DNA of 10,688 bases, taken from positions 1 through 10,688 of the forward strand of contig CAZGOQ010000077.1 of the NCBI GenBank assembly GCA_964527315.1, written 5' to 3'. The position numbers and the translations under genes were made by a program. The DNA comes from HGM13006 sp964527315 (GTDB taxonomy: Bacteria > Bacillota > Clostridia > Oscillospirales > Oscillospiraceae). Shown piece by piece: positions 1 to 5,021 of the stretch. The notes beneath the pieces were generated by a model. That model saw only the letters and a program-made list of their open reading frames with translations, did not search any database and had not been told where the DNA came from. Numbering within the stretch: the first letter of the stretch is position 1; every line of letters starts with the position of its first letter.

Positions 1-171
1 GGAGGTGTTGTTGGAGATAACGCCGATATCCTTGATCCCGGCGGCGATGAGTCCCTCGATCAGGGTCTCGGAGACGCCGACGTTAACGAAACCAGGAAGC
101 AGCACGGTCATGCCATCAAAGCAATATTTCTTGATTGCTTCTTCTACGGTGGTAACCTTAGACTTTGCCAT
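1..171 (-). CDS. 3-oxoacid-type CoA-transferase subunit A, partial
   Basis: Only the first 57 residues lie in the window; the gene runs off the left edge. The protein would be the A subunit of a two-subunit CoA-transferase (AtoD/CtfA/ScoA type), which moves CoA between an acyl-CoA and a 3-oxoacid such as acetoacetate in the cytoplasm. The reading shows the family's N-terminal pattern: a lead helix with TVEEAIKKY, then DGMTVLLPGF, then GVSETLIEGLI and KDIGVISNNTS. Most relatives have GGF where this one has PGF. The start at 171 is chosen because AGAAAGGA (181-188) lies nine bases upstream; the in-frame ATG at 180 abuts that site and is too close. It lies 101 bases after the preceding CoA-transferase gene and has its own promoter. 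A B subunit is expected next, outside the window. Substrate cannot be told from this fragment. Confidence 0.85.
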   Translation of the reverse strand, partial: MAKSKVTTVEEAIKKYCFDGMTVLLPGFVNVGVSETLIEGLIAAGIKDIGVISNNTS

Positions 172-195
172 TGGTATCATTCCTTTCTATTTTTT

Positions 196-215
196 ACAGA
201 GCGAAAATGCTCCGT
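196..215 (-). promoter_or_regulatory. 5' leader hairpin before CoA-transferase start
   Basis: ACAGAGC and GCTCCGT can pair over seven positions (one G-T wobble or mismatch depending on strand) around a 6-base loop, ending seven bases before the ribosome-binding site. It would sit at the 5' side of the short leader. A role in mRNA stability is possible; it lacks the T tract of a terminator in the direction of transcription. Confidence 0.35.
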
Positions 216-217
216 TT

Positions 218-257
218 GTATCACCTATAATGATACTGACATTTTTCATGAATGTCA
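218..257. promoter_or_regulatory. Two back-to-back inverted repeats over the promoter
   Basis: GTATCA (218-223) and TGATAC (231-236) form a perfect 6-base inverted repeat with a 7-base spacer, covering the -10 box. Directly next to it TGACATT (237-243) and AATGTCA (251-257) form a perfect 7-base inverted repeat, also with a 7-base spacer, lying in the promoter spacer and over the -35 box. Such placement fits repressor operators. The binding protein is unknown; the MarR protein of this window is one candidate. Confidence 0.4.
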
Positions 258-258
258 A
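230..258 (-). promoter_or_regulatory. Promoter of the two-subunit CoA-transferase gene
   Basis: On the minus strand, TTGACA (258-253) and TATCAT (235-230) are separated by 17 bases, a near-consensus sigma-A promoter. The predicted transcript start is near 223, giving a leader of about 50 bases. The promoter means the subunit A gene can be made independently of the MarR operon upstream, although I see no good terminator between them. Confidence 0.6.
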
Positions 259-272
259 GAGTTTCCGGGGGA

Positions 273-1568
273 TTACACGATCATAAACTGTTCTCTGGCA
301 TAGCGGGTCAATTCCTCCCGCACTTCCGGGTGAGCGATGGCGATCAGCTGCTGCACCCGTTCCCGGACGCTGCAGCCCCGCAGATGGGCGATGCCGTATT
401 CCGTTACCACATAGTCCACATAGTTTCTCGGAATCGATACCACCGCGCCAGGCTTCAACTGGGCGGAGATTTTTGAAACGCCCTTCTTCGTGGCCGCCTG
501 GAAAGCCAAAATACCCTTGCCGCCTCTGGAGTGCAGCGCACCATAAGCGAAGCAGAACGCGCCGCCGGTACCGGAAAACTGCTTGGGGCCAATGGACTCG
601 GAGCAGACCTGTCCGGTAATATCCATCTCGATGATGGTGTTAATGGACACCAGATGATCGTTTTTTCGGATCTCTCCGGGGTCCACCGCCACAGAGGTGG
701 GACAAAGCCGTACCGCCGGATTGGTGGCCAGCGTATCATACAGCGCCAGATCGCCCCCGGCAAAGCAGCCGATGTGAAGCCCCCGGTTATAGTTCTTCCT
801 TGCGCCGGTGATGACGCCCTTGCGGATCATTTCGCCCATGATGGAGGTAAACATCTCCGTGTGCAGGCCCAGATCCTTTTTATCCATCAAATGATGGCCT
901 ACGGCGTTCGGCATGGAGCCGATGCCCAGCTGAATGCAGTCGCCGTCATGCACCAGTTCCGCCACGTTCTCTCCAATTTTTTCCTCAATCTCCGTGGTTT
1001 CCGCATCTGGCACCACCAGCGGCGGGTAATCCACCTCCGTCAGGACTGTCACGTCCCGAATATTGATGCGCAGCCCGCCTTTCACTCTGGGCAGCTGCGG
1101 ATTGACCTCCAGAATGATTGTATCGCAGGTCTTGAAACTGGCGCTTTCCCACATATCCGTCAGTCCCACCTGGAAATAGCCATGATCGTCCATAGGACTG
1201 ACGCCGGCCACAAAGGTATTCCTGGGCCGGTATTCCGCCAGAAACGTGCCAAAATCGCAGATATCCGCCGGAACGAAGGAGACGTTGCGCCGGGTCTGGC
1301 CCACCATCAATTCACGGCCATAGAGAAACGTCGTAAAACTGATGTGCCCATTCATGGCCGGATCGGTCACACACTGAAAGTTGCCGTCATGGCCCTTGAT
1401 GCAGTGTACCTCCTTCACATAGGGTGCAATCTCATGGAGCCGGGACAGAATTGCATTCGGCTGGTTGGCGTCACCCGCGAAAGCCACCTTTGCGTGGGAG
1501 CGGATGGCCTTCAGGCAGTCCTCCACCGTGCCCTTTTTCTGATTATACAGGACTTCAAATTCCGTCAT
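273..1568 (-). CDS. Single-chain acyl-CoA:carboxylate CoA-transferase, copy 1
   Basis: A 431-residue member of the acetyl-CoA hydrolase/transferase family (relatives: 4-hydroxybutyrate CoA-transferase AbfT/Cat2 and butyryl-CoA:acetate CoA-transferase, about 430-440 residues). These cytoplasmic enzymes swap CoA between short fatty acids through a glutamyl-CoA intermediate. Visible marks: GIGSMPNAV (215-223), the catalytic glutamate in GLHTEMF at Glu238 (the number used for AbfT), CSESIG (322-327) and the C-terminal VVTEYGIAHLRG (387-398). The usual GGQxDF stretch near residue 335 reads GGAFCF, so Gln and Asp are both replaced. The start has GGGAG upstream and lies 15 bases after the stop of the paralogous copy, so both are co-transcribed with the MarR gene. 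The family call is secure; the acid substrates are not known. Confidence 0.9.
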   Translation of the reverse strand: MTEFEVLYNQKKGTVEDCLKAIRSHAKVAFAGDANQPNAILSRLHEIAPYVKEVHCIKGHDGNFQCVTDPAMNGHISFTTFLYGRELMVGQTRRNVSFVPADICDFGTFLAEYRPRNTFVAGVSPMDDHGYFQVGLTDMWESASFKTCDTIILEVNPQLPRVKGGLRINIRDVTVLTEVDYPPLVVPDAETTEIEEKIGENVAELVHDGDCIQLGIGSMPNAVGHHLMDKKDLGLHTEMFTSIMGEMIRKGVITGARKNYNRGLHIGCFAGGDLALYDTLATNPAVRLCPTSVAVDPGEIRKNDHLVSINTIIEMDITGQVCSESIGPKQFSGTGGAFCFAYGALHSRGGKGILAFQAATKKGVSKISAQLKPGAVVSIPRNYVDYVVTEYGIAHLRGCSVRERVQQLIAIAHPEVREELTRYAREQFMIV

Positions 1569-1583
1569 GCTGCATCTCTCCCG

Positions 1584-2867
1584 TCAAATATAAAACTGCT
1601 CTTCGGCATAATGTGTCAGTTCCTCCCGCACATCCGGATGGGCAATTCGAATCAGCTGCTCCGTGCGTTCCTTGACACTGCGGCCCTTCATGCGGGCCAC
1701 GCCGTATTCCGTCACGATATAGTCCACATAGTTTCTGGGAATGGTCACGTTCGCTCCCAGGCTAAGCTGGCTTCTGATCTTGGAGATCCCTTTCCCCGTC
1801 ATAGAGGGGAAGCAGAGGATGCTCTTTCCCCCCTTGGAATGGATGGCTCCCAGAGAAAAGCACAGGTTGCCGCTGGACCCGGAGATCTGGCGGGTGCCGA
1901 TGGACTCGGCGCAGACCTGACCGGTCAGATCCATTTCCACCAGCGTATTGATCGCAATCATATTGTTCATCTGGCTGATCACACCCGGGTCACAGACATA
2001 GCTGGCCGGACGAATCGCCACATCCGCGTGTCTGCCCAGCACCTGATAGAGTTCCTGATTGCCCCAGGCCGCAGATGCCACTGCAAGTCCTTTGTCCATG
2101 TTCTTATGCTGGCCGGTAATGATGCCTTTTTCGATCAGATCTCCCGCGCCGGTGTTGAACCACTCCGTATGAAGTCCCAGTTCCCGATGATCCATCAGTC
2201 GCTCGGCAATGGTATTGGACAGCGTGCCGGTGCCCAGTTCCAGACAGTCGCCGTCCGTTACCAGATCGGCAATATAATCCGCAATTCTGGCCTCCACCGG
2301 AGTAGGCGCTTTTTCCTCCACGGTCGGCAGCGGATAAGCCGCCACATGAAAGGCAGTCACATCGCTGATATGAATTTCCAGGCCGCCGTTGATCCGGGGC
2401 AGATTCTCATTGACCTCCAAAATAATCTTATGGCAGGTTTCGATGCACTCCTTTTCCCACATCTGGCTAAGCCCCACCTGAAAGCAGCCGTTTTCATCCA
2501 TGGGTGCGGCAGCCGCAATGAAGGTATTGCAGGGCTTGTGCTCCGTGACAAACCGGGAGTAGTCGCAAATATCGCAGACAATGTGGCTGGTGTTGCCATG
2601 CTTCATGCCCTCATTAAAGGCTTCGCCATAGAGGGGAGACCCGGTATTGATATGGCCGTTCATCCCCGGCGCTGTGACAAATTCATAATCCCCGGATCTG
2701 GATTTGATGCACTCCACATCTGTTACTCTGGGCGCGACAGTGTGAAACTGCTTCATAAACGCCACCGGCTGGTTGCAGCCCCCTGCAAAGCAGATGGTAT
2801 CGCCGGAACTGATCAGATCCAGACAGCCCTGCAGCGTCGTTCTTTTTCTCTCATACAAACTGCTCAT
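1584..2867 (-). CDS. Single-chain acyl-CoA:carboxylate CoA-transferase, copy 2
   Basis: A 427-residue paralogue of the next gene, aligning with it over its whole length. The catalytic glutamate is Glu235 in GLHTEWF, and the end carries IVTEYGVARMKG (384-395). It is the more divergent copy: the glycine loop that reads GIGSMPNAV in copy 1 is GTGTLSNTI here (212-220), and the GGQxDF stretch reads SGNLCF. These changes suggest a different acyl or acid preference, or a role as partner of copy 1 (inference). GGGGGAG lies about five bases before the ATG. It starts 21 bases after the MarR stop codon, consistent with a MarR-transferase-transferase operon. A hydrolase activity is an alternative to transfer. 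Confidence 0.88.
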   Translation of the reverse strand: MSSLYERKRTTLQGCLDLISSGDTICFAGGCNQPVAFMKQFHTVAPRVTDVECIKSRSGDYEFVTAPGMNGHINTGSPLYGEAFNEGMKHGNTSHIVCDICDYSRFVTEHKPCNTFIAAAAPMDENGCFQVGLSQMWEKECIETCHKIILEVNENLPRINGGLEIHISDVTAFHVAAYPLPTVEEKAPTPVEARIADYIADLVTDGDCLELGTGTLSNTIAERLMDHRELGLHTEWFNTGAGDLIEKGIITGQHKNMDKGLAVASAAWGNQELYQVLGRHADVAIRPASYVCDPGVISQMNNMIAINTLVEMDLTGQVCAESIGTRQISGSSGNLCFSLGAIHSKGGKSILCFPSMTGKGISKIRSQLSLGANVTIPRNYVDYIVTEYGVARMKGRSVKERTEQLIRIAHPDVREELTHYAEEQFYI

Positions 2868-2888
2868 AGAACTCCCCCGCTTTTCATC

Positions 2889-3287
2889 TCATGATTCCCC
2901 CGGTGATCTGCCATTGATTTTTGCCAAAATCGCCAGCATAGTCCGCCGCTCCTCTCCATTGAGTGGCGCTACGATCTCTTCATCCGCCGTCAAAATCGCC
3001 TGATTCAGCTGCTCTGCAAAAATTTCCCCCTGCTTCGTTGCTGTCAAGAGATAGCTACGGGCATCCTTTGGGTCTGGATCCCGGACAATATAGCCCTTCT
3101 GCTCCAGAAAACCAACGATTTTAGACACTCCGGGGTTGGACAGATAGAGATAGTGTTCAATGCTCCGCTGATTGACAGACTCCTTCCGGCCATAACGGGC
3201 AATATAGATCAGGCTCATAGCCTGATACATATTGACCCCGTGGCGTTTGAGGGCCTGATCATGCGTCTTCGTCACGCGCCATTCCAT
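2889..3287 (-). CDS. MarR-family transcriptional regulator
   Basis: A winged helix-turn-helix regulator, 132 residues from the ATG chosen here (typical MarR proteins have about 140-150). After a dimerisation helix (residues 1-30) come RSIEHYLYLSNPGVSKIVGFL (41-61, split by the turn, recognition helix about 51-64) and the wing RDPDPKDARSYLLTATKQG (69-87) with the DxR pattern conserved in MarR proteins; a C-terminal dimer helix follows. The open frame extends upstream to 3455, but that start lies before the promoter at 3397-3425, so it cannot be the main start. The ATG at 3287 lacks a clear ribosome site; in-frame CTG (3308) or ATT (3350) codons could add residues, and residues just upstream (SLTTRLRQ) look helix-like. 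First gene of the CoA-transferase operon, so probably its local regulator. Confidence 0.85.
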   Translation of the reverse strand: MEWRVTKTHDQALKRHGVNMYQAMSLIYIARYGRKESVNQRSIEHYLYLSNPGVSKIVGFLEQKGYIVRDPDPKDARSYLLTATKQGEIFAEQLNQAILTADEEIVAPLNGEERRTMLAILAKINGRSPGES

Positions 3288-3380
3288 CTGGCGGAGCCGG
3301 GTCGTCAGGCTGTCCGGGGCAGCAATGGAGCGATTGGAAGTCTTCGTAATGCATCGCCGCTTTCTGTGATGTGATCTATT

Positions 3381-3403
3381 GTATAATCTGTTATATATTG
3401 TAC
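3381..3403. promoter_or_regulatory. Candidate MarR operator over the -10 box
   Basis: GTATAAT (3381-3387) and ATTGTAC (3397-3403) form an imperfect inverted repeat (6 of 7 positions) around a 9-base AT-rich spacer. The right arm covers the -10 box and the rest covers the transcript start, the usual place for an autoregulating MarR dimer. The surroundings are AT-rich, so chance symmetry is possible. Confidence 0.4.
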
Positions 3404-3425
3404 CACCTTGCACGAAGAGCGTCAA
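3397..3425 (-). promoter_or_regulatory. Promoter of the MarR/CoA-transferase operon
   Basis: On the minus strand TTGACG (3425-3420) and TACAAT (3402-3397) are 17 bases apart. The predicted start of transcription is near 3390, leaving about 100 bases of leader before the ATG at 3287. Its -35 box faces that of the metF promoter, only 14 bases away. Confidence 0.65.
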
Positions 3426-3439
3426 CAGAAGATTCTCTA

Positions 3440-3468
3440 TTGACAAACCTTTCAATTTTGTTTATGTT
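3440..3468 (+). promoter_or_regulatory. Promoter of the metF-metH operon
   Basis: TTGACA (3440-3445) and TATGTT (3463-3468) are 17 bases apart. Transcription would start near 3475, only about 23 bases before the metF ATG, with AGGGGG (3484-3489) as ribosome site. A leader this short leaves no room for a SAM, cobalamin or T-box element. Confidence 0.6.
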
Positions 3469-3497
3469 AGTCCCAAATGAATTAGGGGGCTTTCATC

Positions 3498-4343
3498 ATG
3501 CTTTTATCCCATCAGAAAAAGATATCCTTTGAAGTATTCCCTCCCAAGAAAGAGGACAATTTTGACTCCGCATTTCAGGTGACGGCGGATCTGGCCGCGC
3601 TGCATCCCACCTTTATCAGCGTCACCTACGGCGCGGGCGGCAGCCGTTCCAAACAGACGGCTGCGATTGCCGGACATATTCAGAACACCCTGCATTTGCC
3701 CGCCATCGCGCATCTGACCTGCGTAGGGAGCAAAAAAGGCGAGATCCTCCGGCAGTGCCAAATGCTCCGTGAGAAAAACATCACAAGAGTGCTGGCGCTC
3801 CGGGGGGACCGTCCCAAGGATATGGACGATGCGCAATTCAACCGCCGGGACTTCCCCCACGCGCTGGATCTGATCTCTTTTCTCCGGGAAAATACCGATC
3901 TGGACCTCTGGGCGGCCTGCTATCCGGAAACCCATCCGGAGTCCGTCAGCCCGGAAGACGACCTGCTGCACATGAAACAGAAGCAGGACGCCGGCGTTTC
4001 TCAGTTTGTCACCCAGATGTTCTTTGACAACGATGTTTTCTACCGGTTCCGGGATAACGCCGCCGCTGCCGGTATTACGGCTCCCATCCACGCCGGCATC
4101 ATGCCTATCACCGCCGCCAGCCAGCTGGGCACCTCCGTCACCCTGTCCGGCGCCGCCATTCCGGAGACCATGGCCCGTATGTTCGCAAAATATGAAAACG
4201 ATCCTCAGGCAATGCATCAGGCGGGCATTGACTATGCCGCCCGGCAAATCGACGATCTGCTGGCGCAGGGTGTGGATGGTGTGCATATTTACACCATGAA
4301 CAAGCCCCAAAACGCCGCAGATATTTTAACACGGCTTCACTGA
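3498..4343 (+). CDS. metF: 5,10-methylenetetrahydrofolate reductase
   Basis: A 281-residue MetF (E. coli 296 residues), a cytoplasmic FAD enzyme that reduces 5,10-methylene-THF to 5-methyl-THF, the methyl donor for methionine synthase encoded two genes downstream. Family marks in order: SFEVFPPK (10-17) with the catalytic Glu12, VTYGAGGS (42-49), HLTCVG (72-77), LALRGD (99-104) whose Asp104 matches the flavin-facing Asp of E. coli MetF, CYPETHPES (141-149), QMFFDN (173-178), HAGIMPI (198-204) and the C-terminal VHIYTMN (262-268). Start: ATG at 3498 eight bases after AGGGGG. Its stop is three bases before the next ATG, so translation is probably coupled. No metV-like partner gene is present in the window. 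Confidence 0.95.
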   Translation: MLLSHQKKISFEVFPPKKEDNFDSAFQVTADLAALHPTFISVTYGAGGSRSKQTAAIAGHIQNTLHLPAIAHLTCVGSKKGEILRQCQMLREKNITRVLALRGDRPKDMDDAQFNRRDFPHALDLISFLRENTDLDLWAACYPETHPESVSPEDDLLHMKQKQDAGVSQFVTQMFFDNDVFYRFRDNAAAAGITAPIHAGIMPITAASQLGTSVTLSGAAIPETMARMFAKYENDPQAMHQAGIDYAARQIDDLLAQGVDGVHIYTMNKPQNAADILTRLH

Positions 4344-4346
4344 CTC

Positions 4347-5021
4347 ATGATTACGCCAAAATTAACCGCCCTCAACCGCAATGAGATCCTGCAATATCTG
4401 GGGGATCGGGGCGGCGCTCCGTCTCAGGAACTGCAGACGGAGATTGCCCGCTGTGAGACACGCATTCTGGAAACCGCCCGCCCCCGGCTGGTATACCGGC
4501 AGTTCTCCATCGCTCCGGACGGCACGCTCTCCGGAACGGACTTCCGGCCCCAGGGAAATGATATTGCGGCACTGCTCCGGCAATGCCAAAGCGTCATCTT
4601 GATGGGCGCGACCCTTGGCGGCGAAGTAGAGCAGCTTCTCCGCCGGGCGCAGATTTCCAACATGGCGGAAGCCGTAATTTTAGACAGCTGTGCCAGCTGC
4701 GCCATCGAAAATGTCTGCGACAATTTTTGCGATGAACTGCAGGCGCAGTTGTCTCCGCAGTATCTGACGGATCGGTTCAGTCCCGGCTATGGAGATTTCC
4801 CCTTTTCCCAGCAGCCGAACCTGTGCAGTGTGCTGGATATCGGGCGGCGCATTGGCGTCAGCCTGTCTCCCAGCGGACTGATGATCCCGCAAAAGTCCGT
4901 TACGGCGCTGATCGGCGTATCCGACCGGCCCCAGAAAAAGCGGTTTCGGGGCTGCGCCTATTGCGCAAGCTTTGAAGCCTGTATCTATCGAAAGGAGCAG
5001 CGGAACTGTGGAAAATTCTGA
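4347..5021 (+). CDS. Stand-alone methionine synthase reactivation protein
   Basis: A 224-residue protein related to the C-terminal SAM-binding reactivation domain of cobalamin-dependent methionine synthase (MetH activation family). In E. coli this domain drives reductive methylation of oxidised cob(II)alamin using SAM; here it is encoded apart, between metF and a metH that lacks it. Visible marks: RFSPGYGDFPFS (143-154), matching the RPAPGYP loop that binds SAM in E. coli MetH, and LMIPQKSVTALIGVS (178-192). It is rich in cysteine: Cys115, 118, 124, 128 in one helix-like stretch and Cys203, 206, 212, 221 at the end, where CAYC and ACIYRKE recall the cysteine-bearing tails of clostridial relatives; a bound metal or cluster is possible but not shown. 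The start follows the metF stop by three bases; the end overlaps metH by 14 bases. Confidence 0.87.
   Translation: MITPKLTALNRNEILQYLGDRGGAPSQELQTEIARCETRILETARPRLVYRQFSIAPDGTLSGTDFRPQGNDIAALLRQCQSVILMGATLGGEVEQLLRRAQISNMAEAVILDSCASCAIENVCDNFCDELQAQLSPQYLTDRFSPGYGDFPFSQQPNLCSVLDIGRRIGVSLSPSGLMIPQKSVTALIGVSDRPQKKRFRGCAYCASFEACIYRKEQRNCGKF
4991..4997 (+). promoter_or_regulatory. Ribosome-binding site fixing the metH GTG start
   Basis: AAAGGAG lies ten bases before the GTG at 5008, inside the end of the upstream gene. The longer in-frame ATG at 4972 has no such site and would add 12 residues not expected in the family, so the GTG is preferred. Confidence 0.7.

Noticed and set aside
196..257. 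Hairpins after the CoA-transferase gene as a terminator of the MarR operon
   Set aside because: On the minus strand neither stem is followed by a T tract, and the symmetry coincides with promoter boxes, so operator and leader roles fit better.
531..2894. A 787-codon open frame on the plus strand
   Set aside because: It runs opposite to both CoA-transferase genes, crosses their junction, has no recognisable protein family and is a by-product of GC-rich codon use in the real genes.
3469..3491. AGTCCC/GGGGCT pairing that would hide the metF ribosome site
   Set aside because: The left arm (3469-3474) lies before the predicted transcript start near 3475, so the hairpin would not be in the RNA.
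3354..3498. Search for a SAM, cobalamin or T-box element before metF
   Set aside because: The leader from the predicted promoter is about 23 bases and shows none of the conserved riboswitch parts.
3504..4310. A 268-codon minus-strand open frame opposite metF
   Set aside because: Shadow of metF, which has all its family motifs; the reverse reading shows no domain.
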